This document shows, piece by piece, positions 8,023 through 17,035 of a stretch of 64,000 nt of DNA. The notes under the pieces are model-generated. The model ran no database searches. It saw nothing but the letters and a program-made list of their open reading frames with translations, and was not told the DNA's origin. The position numbers were made by a program, and so were the translations under genes. Positions within the stretch are counted from its first letter, which is position 1. Every line of letters begins with the position of its first letter. This DNA is from Vibrio gigantis (GTDB lineage Bacteria; Pseudomonadota; Gammaproteobacteria; Enterobacterales; Vibrionaceae): NCBI RefSeq assembly GCF_024347515.1, contig NZ_AP025493.1:1364001-1428000 (forward strand), written 5' to 3'.

Positions 8023-9537
8023 ATGAACAGCACACTTTTTCTTACAGGCTTCGGCGTGTACGTATTATTTTTAATTTGGTTAGGCTGGTTTGTCTCGCGT
8101 AACCAAAAATCTGGCGAAGATTTCTTATTGGGCGGTCGCGGCCTGCCATTATTCTTAGTACTCGGTACAACCGTTGCGACGATGGTCGGTACGGGTTCAA
8201 GTATGGGTGCGGTAGGTTTCGGCTACGCGAATGGCTGGGCTGGCGCTCTGTACGGCATTGGTGGTGCGATAGGCATCCTATTGCTAGCCCTTTGGTTTGC
8301 TCCGGTTCGTAAACTGAACTTCATGACCATGAGTGAAGAGCTAGCTTACTATGTAGGCGCTAACCGAATCGTTAAAAACGTGGTTGGTCTGCTTATCTTT
8401 ATCGCGTCAATCGGTTGGTTGGGTGCGCACATTCTAGGCGGTGGCATGTACCTAGCGTGGATTGCTGACATCGACCTTAACCTTGCGAAAATCATTATTG
8501 CTGCGGCATTCACTATTTACGTAGTGATCGGTGGTTACACAGCGGTTGTGTGGACCGATACTATCCAAGCTATCATCCTTTTTGCTGGCTTCATCCTAAT
8601 GGCGGTCATGTCTGTAGACCACATCGGTGGCATGGATAACCTTTACGCTGCGATGGACCCTGCTGCTACGAGCTTTTTAGCAATCGATAAACTGGGTCTT
8701 CTGCCTGCGGTTTCTTTGGCTGTGGTTATCGGCGTGGGTGTACTTGCAACGCCTTCATTCCGCCAACGTATCTATTCAGGCAAAGACGTTAAAACCATTC
8801 GTCGTTCTTTCGTTGCATCGGGTGTGTTGTACCTTTTCTTCTCAATCATCCCTGCAATCATTGGTATGGCTGCGCACGCAATCGACCCATCATTGGATAA
8901 CCCGAACTACTCATTCCCTTACGTAGCTGCAACGGTTCTTCCGGTTGGCGTTGGCATGATTGTTCTTATCGCCGGTCTTTCTGCAACGATGTCGAGTGCA
9001 AGCTCTGATGCGATTGCGGGCGTGTCTATCCTACTGCGTGACGTTTACGTGATGTTCACAGGCCGTGTACCAAACAAAGAGTCGATGCTGAACTACTCTC
9101 GCTTAGCTCTGGTTGTGGTGATTGGTTTTGCATTGCTGTTCGCCCTTACGTCAAACGACATCATTGGCTACATCACTAAGATGATTTCAACGGTAATGTC
9201 GGGCATGTTCGTGTGCGGTATGTTGGGTAAATTCTGGAAACGCTACAACTGGCAAGGTGCGCTTGCGACGCTAGCGGGTGCTTCTGTGGCTTCATTCGTA
9301 GTAATGCTAAACGCTGACTACACAGCATTCTGGGGCAACCCTGTGATTCCTTCATGTCTGTTTGCTCTAGCAGCAGGTGTCGCAGTGAGCCTATGTACTC
9401 CGGCTAACCAAGTAACACCAGAAATGGCAAAAGCGATTCTTGATGATGAGCGCGCTCTGATGGAGATGGAAATGTCTGAATCAGGTGTACTTGAAGAAGA
9501 AGCGGCACCACAACGTCCTGCAAATCAAACAAGCTAA
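8023..9537 (+). CDS. Sodium:solute symporter family transporter (SSS); candidate sugar-acid importer
   Basis: A 504-residue inner-membrane protein with about 13 hydrophobic helices and SSS-type features: an N-terminal WLGWFVSRNQKSGEDFLLGGRGLP loop region, TTVATMVGTGSSMGAVGFGY in TM2, and AGLSATMSSASSDAIAG, the conserved sodium-site helix. SSS transporters move organic solutes with sodium. Its position between ridA and KDG kinase suggests it carries the pathway substrate (N-acetylglucosaminate or a related sugar acid); substrate assignment is inference. A cytoplasmic acidic tail (EMEMSESGVLEEEAAP) follows the last helix. GAGAGGTG precedes ATG. Confidence 0.88.
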   Translation: MNSTLFLTGFGVYVLFLIWLGWFVSRNQKSGEDFLLGGRGLPLFLVLGTTVATMVGTGSSMGAVGFGYANGWAGALYGIGGAIGILLLALWFAPVRKLNFMTMSEELAYYVGANRIVKNVVGLLIFIASIGWLGAHILGGGMYLAWIADIDLNLAKIIIAAAFTIYVVIGGYTAVVWTDTIQAIILFAGFILMAVMSVDHIGGMDNLYAAMDPAATSFLAIDKLGLLPAVSLAVVIGVGVLATPSFRQRIYSGKDVKTIRRSFVASGVLYLFFSIIPAIIGMAAHAIDPSLDNPNYSFPYVAATVLPVGVGMIVLIAGLSATMSSASSDAIAGVSILLRDVYVMFTGRVPNKESMLNYSRLALVVVIGFALLFALTSNDIIGYITKMISTVMSGMFVCGMLGKFWKRYNWQGALATLAGASVASFVVMLNADYTAFWGNPVIPSCLFALAAGVAVSLCTPANQVTPEMAKAILDDERALMEMEMSESGVLEEEAAPQRPANQTS

Positions 9538-9568
9538 ACCTAGTCTCCACAACTGGTTTGCTTAATTC

Positions 9569-9597
9569 AGGCCCTGCTTAGCAGTAGGGCCTTTTCT
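9569..9597 (+). terminator. Intra-operon terminator or attenuator before KDG kinase
   Basis: AGGCCCT pairs with AGGGCCT around a 10-nt loop, followed by TTTTC. It lies between symporter and kinase genes that read the same way, so partial termination is likely. Confidence 0.55.
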
Positions 9598-9629
9598 AAA
9601 GTTAATTACCTCTATTTTTAGGAGCGGCT

Positions 9630-10577
9630 ATGTCGGCATCTTCTCTCTTCAATATTGCTTTCTTTGGCGAATGTATGGTCGAAATCAGCGGCTCTCCATT
9701 AACCAAAAAGTTTGGCGGTGACACGCTAAATACCGCACTTTACCTTTCTCGCTTAACTCAAAATAAAGACCTATCAGTGCATTACGCGACAGGTCTTGGT
9801 GGCGATGAACTGTCTCAAAATATGATTGATAGCTGGCAGTTAGAAGGTATTCAAACCAATTTCGTAGAGCGCATCCCAAACAAGCTGCCCGGCTTGTACA
9901 TGGTCGAAACCGACGAGACTGGTGAACGACACTTTCACTACTGGCGTAACGACGCGGCAGTCAAATCTTATTTCCAAGCGAATGATCTGAATAAGCTTGA
10001 AATCGCGCTGACAGAGAAACAAGTTGATGCGGTTTATATCAGCGGTATTAGTATCGCGATTCTGGATAACGCTTCTCGTGAGCGCTTGCTTAAAGCTATT
10101 AGCGTTTTCTCAAACCAAGGCGGTAAGGTGATTTTTGATAATAACTATCGCCCACAGCTTTGGACAACCGAACAAGCACAACATTGGTATGCCAAGCTAC
10201 TGCCGTTGGTGGATATCGCATTGATTACCGAAGACGATGACCTGCTTGTATGGGGGAGCTCAGAGAGCGTTCAACAACGCTGCCTTCGTTTGGGTTGCCA
10301 AGAGATCGTCATCAAACGTGGCTGCGAACCATGCAAGGTTGTTCAAGTTGACCAGGGCAACATTGTTGAGAATTATGTCTCAGCGGCTCGTGTTTCTAAC
10401 GTGGTCGACACCTGCGCTGCTGGCGATTCATTTGCAGCGGGCTATTTAGCCGCGCGCTTCACTGGCGAGAGTGCTACCGAAGCCGCTGAACTCGGCCACC
10501 AACTGGCTTCAATCGTTATTCAATACTCAGGCGCGATCATCCCTATGAGCGCTATGAGCCAACTGATTAAAAAATAA
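9630..10577 (+). CDS. kdgK: 2-dehydro-3-deoxygluconokinase (KDG kinase), PfkB family
   Basis: A 315-residue ribokinase-fold sugar kinase that phosphorylates 2-keto-3-deoxygluconate to KDPG with ATP. The N-terminal GDTLNTALYLSRL glycine motif, the lid strands (GLYMVETDETGERHFHYWR) and the C-terminal PfkB signature DTCAAGDSFAAGYLA with the catalytic Asp are all present. Length fits KdgK. The aldolase gene starts 19 nt downstream, so the pair forms the lower part of an Entner-Doudoroff-type route. AGGAGCGG lies just before ATG. Confidence 0.9.
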   Translation: MSASSLFNIAFFGECMVEISGSPLTKKFGGDTLNTALYLSRLTQNKDLSVHYATGLGGDELSQNMIDSWQLEGIQTNFVERIPNKLPGLYMVETDETGERHFHYWRNDAAVKSYFQANDLNKLEIALTEKQVDAVYISGISIAILDNASRERLLKAISVFSNQGGKVIFDNNYRPQLWTTEQAQHWYAKLLPLVDIALITEDDDLLVWGSSESVQQRCLRLGCQEIVIKRGCEPCKVVQVDQGNIVENYVSAARVSNVVDTCAAGDSFAAGYLAARFTGESATEAAELGHQLASIVIQYSGAIIPMSAMSQLIKK

Positions 10578-10596
10578 AATAAAAAGCGGAATTATT

Positions 10597-11226
10597 ATGT
10601 CTCAAGAAATGATCAACACACTTAAGCAATTTAAAGTTATCCCTGTTATTCAAATCAACAAGGTAGAACACGCGATTCCACTAGCAAAAGTGTTAGTAGA
10701 AAATGGCCTGCCAGTTGCTGAGGTGACTTTCCGTACTGAAGCGGCAGCGGATTCAATTCATGCGATGCGTGACGCCTACCCAGAGATGTGTATCGGTGCA
10801 GGCACAGTACTGACACCAGAACAGATCGACCTTGCAAAAGAAGCGGGCAGTGAGTTTATCGTAGCGCCGGGCCTAAACCCAAACACGGTTAAGCGTTGCC
10901 AAGAGATCGGTATGCCAATCGTTCCTGGCGTAAACAACCCAAGCCAAGTAGAGCAAGCGCTTGAGCTTGGTCTTAATTTCTTGAAGTTCTTCCCAGCGGA
11001 AGCCTCTGGTGGCATCAACATGGTGAAATCTTTGCTAGCGCCTTACGTTGATGTGTCACTAATGCCTACAGGTGGTATCGGCAAGCATAACGTGAATGAT
11101 TACTTAGCGGTGGATCGCGTGGTGTGTTGTGGTGGCACGTGGATGGTTTCTCCGAAGATGATTGAGAACGAGCAGTGGGATGAGATCGCAGTGTTGGTTC
11201 GTGAAGCCGTTGAATTGGTGAAATAG
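10597..11226 (+). CDS. eda: KDPG aldolase (2-dehydro-3-deoxy-phosphogluconate aldolase)
   Basis: A 209-residue class I aldolase that cleaves KDPG to pyruvate and glyceraldehyde-3-phosphate. Family motifs are PVAEVTFRTEAA (catalytic Glu), GAGTVLTPEQ, PGVNNPSQVEQAL and FLKFFPAEASGG, which holds the Schiff-base Lys. Length matches Eda. Tight linkage to kdgK (19 nt) and the upstream deaminase and deacylase genes indicates a dedicated local copy; vibrios usually have another eda elsewhere (established knowledge, not visible here). Confidence 0.92.
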   Translation: MSQEMINTLKQFKVIPVIQINKVEHAIPLAKVLVENGLPVAEVTFRTEAAADSIHAMRDAYPEMCIGAGTVLTPEQIDLAKEAGSEFIVAPGLNPNTVKRCQEIGMPIVPGVNNPSQVEQALELGLNFLKFFPAEASGGINMVKSLLAPYVDVSLMPTGGIGKHNVNDYLAVDRVVCCGGTWMVSPKMIENEQWDEIAVLVREAVELVK

Positions 11227-11254
11227 CTAAATTAAGCATTTATTAAAATAAATA

Positions 11255-11282
11255 ATAGCTACTGAATATGAGCAGTAGCTAT
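11255..11282 (+). other. Stem-loop after the aldolase gene
   Basis: ATAGCTACTG and CAGTAGCTAT form a perfect 10-bp stem with an 8-nt loop. No T-run follows; it could mark a 3' end or protect the upstream mRNA. Confidence 0.5.
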
Positions 11283-11400
11283 AAATACACTTTATACAAT
11301 CAAAATAATTAATAAGAAATCAAAAGGTAGTCTCCGAATTTACACTTTTCTGCATATATCAATGTGCGGTGGGTTTTTATAATCATAATATCGGTGAACT

Positions 11401-12096
11401 ATGAAAAAATTACTTCCATTAACACTACTAGCATTATTACCAATGACCTCAACTGCCGGGGGTTATGTCGATTTAAGGGCAGAGTATCGAAGTACGACAG
11501 ATCAGTATCGAAGTCGTTTTATTGTTGGTCACCATTTTGATAATGGGTATGGTTTAGAAACACTGACGAATGTTCGACATGCAGCGGGAGCGTATGACGA
11601 AACGAAGGTGATTAATACCGAGTTTACCCATTATTACACCTATGCCATCAATGACAGTTTTATGCTGAACCCTGGCGTAGTGATGAATTTTCAAGGCTCA
11701 AATACCTTCTTGATGCCTTATCTAAAGCTTAATTACAACTTTGACAATGGGCTCTTTGTACATGGCCGTTATCGTTATGACTTTTCGACCGAAGCTTTAG
11801 TGAATGACTATGGCGATGAAGAGACAGCAAAGCGAAACCGTTATGATATTTGGACGGGATACAATACAGATAAATACATGATTTCGTATGCCTTTACGTA
11901 TTTTGACCAGATTACGCATCATACGACAGAGCTTGCAACCGGCGATCTAAATGCCCGCGAGCATACCGTCAAAGCAGTTTACAAATGGAAACCAACAGTG
12001 AGGCCATACGCTGAAGTAGTTGATGCGGATACGGTGCAATCAGAAAACGATAAAACGGATTGGCGTTTCCGAGTTGGTGTTAATTTCTCATTCTAA
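11401..12096 (+). CDS. KdgM-family oligosaccharide-specific outer-membrane porin
   Basis: A 231-residue protein with a signal peptide (about 1-19, LLALLPMTSTAG) and a 12-strand-type barrel ending VGVNFSF with terminal Phe. The pattern GGYVDLRAEYR...YRSRFIVGHHFDNGYGLE is that of the KdgM oligogalacturonate porin family, which passes anionic oligosaccharides. Next to a secreted GH20 hexosaminidase and glucosaminate-type enzymes, the cargo is more likely chito-oligosaccharide aldonates, which carry one negative charge, than pectin fragments (inference). It sits about 80 nt upstream of the hexosaminidase gene in the same direction. Confidence 0.8.
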   Translation: MKKLLPLTLLALLPMTSTAGGYVDLRAEYRSTTDQYRSRFIVGHHFDNGYGLETLTNVRHAAGAYDETKVINTEFTHYYTYAINDSFMLNPGVVMNFQGSNTFLMPYLKLNYNFDNGLFVHGRYRYDFSTEALVNDYGDEETAKRNRYDIWTGYNTDKYMISYAFTYFDQITHHTTELATGDLNAREHTVKAVYKWKPTVRPYAEVVDADTVQSENDKTDWRFRVGVNFSF

Positions 12097-12173
12097 AACA
12101 ACATAGCCTAGTTATTTTTGTGAATAGGCTCTGATAAATAAAATACAATGAAAGTTATATAGGAAAATTAATA

Positions 12174-14624
12174 ATGAAAAAAACTATATTGTCACTATTG
12201 ATATCCGGTTCAGTAGTTTCTCCAATGGCTTTAGCAATGGCTCCAAATACAGACTTGAATTTAATGCCTTATCCACAAACTGTGGAATTAAAATCTGGCC
12301 AAGTGAAAGTAGATGGTAATTTTAAAGTTTATATCAAAGGCTTTAACTCTGACCGTGTCGAATATACAGCGAAACGCTTTATTGATCGCCTTGAGCGTCA
12401 GACGGGTGTGCCGATTCTAAATTGGCAGGGTGATAGCGCGGATGAAGCGAACCTGATCATTGATATCGATGCGGCGCCAAAGTCTGAAGTACAGAACATC
12501 GATTCTGTTGAGTCCTACAAAATTACCACTCAGGGTGATCAAATCACGCTGAGCTCACCAAGCCCATACGGCACAATTCACGGCATTGAAACCCTTTTAC
12601 AGCTCGTCGAAACGACAGCGACTGGCTACCATATTCCTGCCGTAACAATTGTCGATGAGCCTCGTTTCCGTTGGCGTGGTGTCTCTTATGATACCTCGCG
12701 TCATTTCATTGAATTCGATGTGCTGATTCGTCAGTTAGATGCGATGGCATCGGCGAAGATGAACGTTTTTCATTGGCACTTCTGGGACGACCAAGGTATC
12801 CGTATTCAAACGGAATCTTGGCCGCGTCTATGGTCAGAAACCGCTGATGGTAATTACTACACCAAAGACCAAGTTCGTTACCTAGTTGAGTATGCACGTA
12901 ACCTTGGTATTCGTGTGATTCCTGAAGTTTCTCTGCCGGGTCACTCTTCTGCAGTGGCGCACGCTTACCCACGCTTGATGTCGGGTGGTGAAGGTCAAAG
13001 CTACGAACAAGAACGTGGCTGGGGTGTATTTGAGCCATTGATGGACCCACTTAACCCAGAGCTCTATGAAATGCTGGGCGACGTGTTCGACGAAGTGACA
13101 GAACTATTCCCAGATGAGTATTTCCACATTGGTGGAGATGAGCCGAACTATGCGCAGTGGAAAAACAGCGAAAAGCACCAACAGTTCATCGAAGAGAACA
13201 ATATCGATGGCGAGCGCGGTTTGCAGTCTTACCTCAACGTAAAAGTTGAAAAGATGCTGGAAGAACGCGGCAAGAAGATGACCGGTTGGGATGAGATTTG
13301 GCATAAAGATCTGCCAACTTCTATCGTGATTCAAAGCTGGCAAGGACACGACAGTATTGGTCGTGCGGCAAAAGAAGGTTACCCAGGTATTCTTTCTACG
13401 GGTTACTACTTAGATCAGCCTCAGCCAACCAGCTACCATTACCGCAATGATCCAATGCCAAGTGGTATCACGGTTGACGATAAGCTGCACAGTGGTGAGA
13501 AGTTTGTGACTTACCAATGGCAAAAGCCTCGCTCTAAAGGCAGCCCACGTAAGGGAACACTGACTATCATTGAAGCGAAAGACGGTACTTTCCGCGCGTT
13601 CAGTGATTACAACGGTAAGTCTCGTGAAGAGATCTACATCCTTGATTATGTGCCGGGTAAAACCTTTGTCGGCCACTTCGATAACTTCATGTCGTACACC
13701 GAGTTCAATCTGAACCTAAATCCAAATGGGTTTGCGGAAGGCAGCTATCAGTTAATTGGTAACGTGCGCTGGCCAACCACAGGTGAAGTGATTGCGAGCA
13801 GCGATGTAGAAGGCAGCGTGATTCCTGAACCGAATGGTGGTTACCCTGCGGAATTAACAGATAAAGAAAAAGAGCTTATCTTGGGCGGCGAGATCACCAT
13901 GTGGCTAGAGAACAAAGACAGCCTCACGGTTGAAAACTACCTATGGCCTCGTAGCTACGCGATTGCAGAACGTTTCTGGTCGGATGCAGAACTGACGGAC
14001 GAACGCAGCATGTACAAGCGAATGAAAGCGATGGATACATGGTCTGAAGTGTCTGTTGGACTTCGTCATCATGCGGATGCCGACATGCTGTTAAAACGTA
14101 TTGCGAAAGGTCAAGATATTCACGACCTGCGCGTGCTTGCGAAGTACACCGAACCAGCACAGTACTACGCACGTAACTGGGAGAAGTGGAACTCAACAGA
14201 GCCTAAAGGCACTTTGTACAGTCAATATGAGCGCCTAAACCGCTTTGTTGATGCTCTGCCGGTAGAAAGCTACGCGGTGTATGAGATGCAAGATTTGGTC
14301 AATGAAGTAGCGACAGGCAATCAACAGGCATTGGAGCAACTTGCTGAGCATTATCAGCAAGCAAAATCGGCTGCACTAGTGGCTAAAACTGTCTTTGCTG
14401 GCAACGTATCTTCGGTAGAGACTGTGGTGGTTGCAGAGAAAACCGTTGAAGTCGCAGATTTAGCGTTAACCTTGATTGCTAAAGCGCAAGCAGGCGAAAA
14501 GGTGAGAGAAGCAGACGTGAATGCTTACCAAGCGATACTGTCTGACTCAGCGAAAATCTACGACGAATCGATTATCGCGATTGTTCGCCCTACAGAGTTA
14601 TTGTTGAAGCAGTTGGCTGAGTAA
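12174..14624 (+). CDS. Secreted beta-N-acetylhexosaminidase, GH20
   Basis: An 816-residue exo-hexosaminidase that removes GlcNAc from the non-reducing end of chito-oligosaccharides by substrate-assisted catalysis. Order: signal peptide (about 1-21), GH20b beta/alpha domain (about 30-150), then the GH20 barrel starting FRWRGVSYDTSRHF. The catalytic pair is Asp322-Glu323 in HIGGDEPNYAQW; WDEIW and the WLENKD loop follow. A long insertion (about 420-560) breaks the barrel, and a helical C-terminal region (about 650-816) completes the protein. Periplasmic or outer-membrane location is likely, since no lipobox is seen. In this locus it would trim oxidised oligomers down to the aldonic-acid end. 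AGGA precedes ATG. Confidence 0.92.
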   Translation: MKKTILSLLISGSVVSPMALAMAPNTDLNLMPYPQTVELKSGQVKVDGNFKVYIKGFNSDRVEYTAKRFIDRLERQTGVPILNWQGDSADEANLIIDIDAAPKSEVQNIDSVESYKITTQGDQITLSSPSPYGTIHGIETLLQLVETTATGYHIPAVTIVDEPRFRWRGVSYDTSRHFIEFDVLIRQLDAMASAKMNVFHWHFWDDQGIRIQTESWPRLWSETADGNYYTKDQVRYLVEYARNLGIRVIPEVSLPGHSSAVAHAYPRLMSGGEGQSYEQERGWGVFEPLMDPLNPELYEMLGDVFDEVTELFPDEYFHIGGDEPNYAQWKNSEKHQQFIEENNIDGERGLQSYLNVKVEKMLEERGKKMTGWDEIWHKDLPTSIVIQSWQGHDSIGRAAKEGYPGILSTGYYLDQPQPTSYHYRNDPMPSGITVDDKLHSGEKFVTYQWQKPRSKGSPRKGTLTIIEAKDGTFRAFSDYNGKSREEIYILDYVPGKTFVGHFDNFMSYTEFNLNLNPNGFAEGSYQLIGNVRWPTTGEVIASSDVEGSVIPEPNGGYPAELTDKEKELILGGEITMWLENKDSLTVENYLWPRSYAIAERFWSDAELTDERSMYKRMKAMDTWSEVSVGLRHHADADMLLKRIAKGQDIHDLRVLAKYTEPAQYYARNWEKWNSTEPKGTLYSQYERLNRFVDALPVESYAVYEMQDLVNEVATGNQQALEQLAEHYQQAKSAALVAKTVFAGNVSSVETVVVAEKTVEVADLALTLIAKAQAGEKVREADVNAYQAILSDSAKIYDESIIAIVRPTELLLKQLAE

Positions 14625-14669
14625 GCCGTTAACTGATTAGCTAACAAGTCATACGCTAAAAAGTGAATC

Positions 14670-14694
14670 AAAACCGCCCCTGTGGGCGGTTTTT
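14670..14694. terminator. Strong terminator after GH20 gene
   Basis: AAAACCGCCC-CTGT-GGGCGGTTTTT forms a perfect GC-rich stem with a tetraloop and T-run; arms are symmetrical, so it may also serve the convergent kinase gene. Confidence 0.85.
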
Positions 14695-14742
14695 AGTTTT
14701 AGCATCTCAATTGGATGTGAATTCTAAGCTCTATGTAAGTGA

Positions 14743-16806
14743 CTACTTACTATCAATGTTCTGTAGCGTTAATGAGAATGTCATGCCTTGGTCTGGGTTG
14801 TTCTTTGCTATCAAGGTGCCTTGCATATCCCGTACATTGTTGGCTGTAATCGCTAGCCCTAACCCCAAGCCTTCGCCCATTTTTTTGTTGGTGTGGAAGG
14901 GTTCGAAAATGGTTTCGAGTTGGTCTTCGGATACGCCACAACCGTTATCTTGCACCTTGATGATCACACGTTGTTGTTCGGTATGAGCGCTGATAACAAT
15001 GGTCGCTGGCGTCTGATTTTCCGTGGCATCGATGGCATTTCTTAAGAGATTACCAAGTACCTGTCTTAGCCGCGCTTCTTCTCCCATTATCATCGAAATA
15101 TTAGAGGCGACACGCACGCGGATATCGACGCTTTCTAATTGTGCTTGGTGAATACGCAGGGTTTCTTGCAGTGCGTCTGTTAGTGAAACTGGGTAAGGTT
15201 TTTCTAGTCTTTGGAAGGCGAACGACTTCAACTGGCTGGTCATGTTAGCCATTCTGTCGATGAGGGTCATTACCAAGTCCATGTTCGCTTTCAACATCTT
15301 AGTCTCGCCTCTCTCCATCAGTAACTGGTTACTTGAAAGCAGGGTTTTTAGGCCAGTAAGAGGCTGATTAAGCTCGTGAGTAATCGCACTCGACATGCGA
15401 CCTAGTGCGGCAAGCTTGCTTGATTCGACCAACTCTTGCTGTGCATCTTTGAGGTCTTGTGTTCGCTCTTCTACTCGTAGTTGCAGCGTTTTATTGGCTT
15501 CCTGAACTGCGATCTCCGCTTTCTTACGTTTACTGATATCAATCACGGTACACAAGTAATAGGTCGTGGCATGCCAAGGAAAGGCACTAATAGAGAACAA
15601 CACCGGGAAGTAGCTGCCATCGCTGCGTCTTGCCATGGTTTCGACGCTGGTGATCTCGGCTAGCTCCTGATGTTGTTCCAAGTTCTTTAGCAACTGCAAA
15701 GTGGTTGAGTTCGGGTTACCGGCCTCAAAAAGCTGCCATGCCTTGATATTATTAATCATCGAATCGGATAGGCAGAAGTAGTTCTTCGCCATCAGATTAA
15801 TGTCGTGGATGTGACCGTGTTTATCGATCAGCACAAGTCCAACGTGGGTCTTGTTGATCATTCCGGACAACCGTTTTTCAGACTCTTCAATCAGCTTTTG
15901 GATTCGTAGGTTGCTGAGTTTCTTCTGGCGTCTTTGGTAGAGAATGACCAGCAATAGCATGATGAAAAGACAGCCTACCGCGACGCTCCAGCTGATCCAG
16001 TTAGTGGTTTGATTGAGGCTAGTTAATGGGGTGAGGTAGGTTAAACGCCAATTGAGGTCGTCTAACTTGATCGACTGAATTAGATAGTCTTTACCTTGCA
16101 GTCGCCACACGCGAATGTGGGTTTGGTCATACAACTCGCGCTTTGTCGCTGTCGGCTGAGAATTGAAGGTGTCATTGAACCAATCGGCACTTAGCTTGTT
16201 GTCACTGGAGAGAAAGAACTGATCTCGAGGGTTTTGGAACAATATCGCTTCACCATCGGCAAACCATTGATCGGTTAACAATGACAAATCGATTTGTACT
16301 GCGACAATGCCAACCACATCTGACGCTCGATAAACGGGTGCGGCTATGAAGTAATCGGGCGTCACGCCTTTGTTTTTTGTCACCACTGAAATCGCACCAC
16401 CTTGCTGGTGGATTTTAGAAACAATCGTGCTGGCGTTTTTATTGCTCAGTTTGCTTCTTTCGACACTCGATACCAACAAGTCCCCTTCGCCAGAAAGCAG
16501 ATACCAACCCTTGGTATTAGCGGCTTTATCCAATTGAATCAGCTGTTTCTTGATGCGTTTTTCAAGGCTGTCTTCACCATCGATATAACGCACCGTGGTT
16601 TCATCATTGGTTACCAGATAGGGCAGATAATAGAAACGCTTCAGGGTTCGCCTTGCCTCAGCAATGTAACCAAGGAAGCGCTGTTCGGCATAGCGTTGGG
16701 CTTGTTCAAGCTTCCACTGGCTGATGCCATTCTTGGTGGTGACCTGAACCAAACCAATCAATAAACAGGCACACAGGAATAACCAATATCGATTGTTGTT
16801 AATCAT
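14743..16806 (-). CDS. DctB-like sensor histidine kinase with periplasmic sensor and PAS domains
   Basis: A 687-residue inner-membrane kinase. One N-terminal helix (about 7-24) is followed by a periplasmic Cache-like sensor region (about 25-265, with the FIAAPVYRASDVVGIVAVQIDLSLL strand-helix typical of such sensors), a second helix (about 272-295), a PAS domain (about 310-430), a coiled-coil linker, a HisKA domain with His477 in ITHELNQPL, and a HATPase domain (EARLRQVLGNLLRNAIDA, GEGLGLGLAI). It is divergent from a sigma54-type response regulator and pairs with it in the style of DctB/DctD. It probably senses a carboxylate outside the cell; the TAXI/2-hydroxyglutarate genes beyond the regulator suggest which kind. 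Confidence 0.88.
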   Translation of the reverse strand: MINNNRYWLFLCACLLIGLVQVTTKNGISQWKLEQAQRYAEQRFLGYIAEARRTLKRFYYLPYLVTNDETTVRYIDGEDSLEKRIKKQLIQLDKAANTKGWYLLSGEGDLLVSSVERSKLSNKNASTIVSKIHQQGGAISVVTKNKGVTPDYFIAAPVYRASDVVGIVAVQIDLSLLTDQWFADGEAILFQNPRDQFFLSSDNKLSADWFNDTFNSQPTATKRELYDQTHIRVWRLQGKDYLIQSIKLDDLNWRLTYLTPLTSLNQTTNWISWSVAVGCLFIMLLLVILYQRRQKKLSNLRIQKLIEESEKRLSGMINKTHVGLVLIDKHGHIHDINLMAKNYFCLSDSMINNIKAWQLFEAGNPNSTTLQLLKNLEQHQELAEITSVETMARRSDGSYFPVLFSISAFPWHATTYYLCTVIDISKRKKAEIAVQEANKTLQLRVEERTQDLKDAQQELVESSKLAALGRMSSAITHELNQPLTGLKTLLSSNQLLMERGETKMLKANMDLVMTLIDRMANMTSQLKSFAFQRLEKPYPVSLTDALQETLRIHQAQLESVDIRVRVASNISMIMGEEARLRQVLGNLLRNAIDATENQTPATIVISAHTEQQRVIIKVQDNGCGVSEDQLETIFEPFHTNKKMGEGLGLGLAITANNVRDMQGTLIAKNNPDQGMTFSLTLQNIDSK

Positions 16807-17035
16807 ACTTGATTAAATCCTTTTAAAATTAGTGAGTTGCCTATCCAAATTAATGAGATGCGAAGCTTCACTGTTTTATTGCTTGGAAGGTGGAGAGTGG
16901 GACAAATCGAAGCTAACAAACATTATTAAACTGTTAAAGGAGTGTTATTCAAAGTGGGAGCTAGCTCCTTTTCGTCTGCGCCTTTTTTACATACCGTGGG
17001 CGACATTATCCAGATGTAAGCGACGGAACCAAACT

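Noticed and set aside
16832..17035. Upstream extension of the sigma54 response regulator frame
   Set aside because: The receiver domain begins exactly at ATG 17036; the upstream 68 codons match no domain and cover the divergent promoter.
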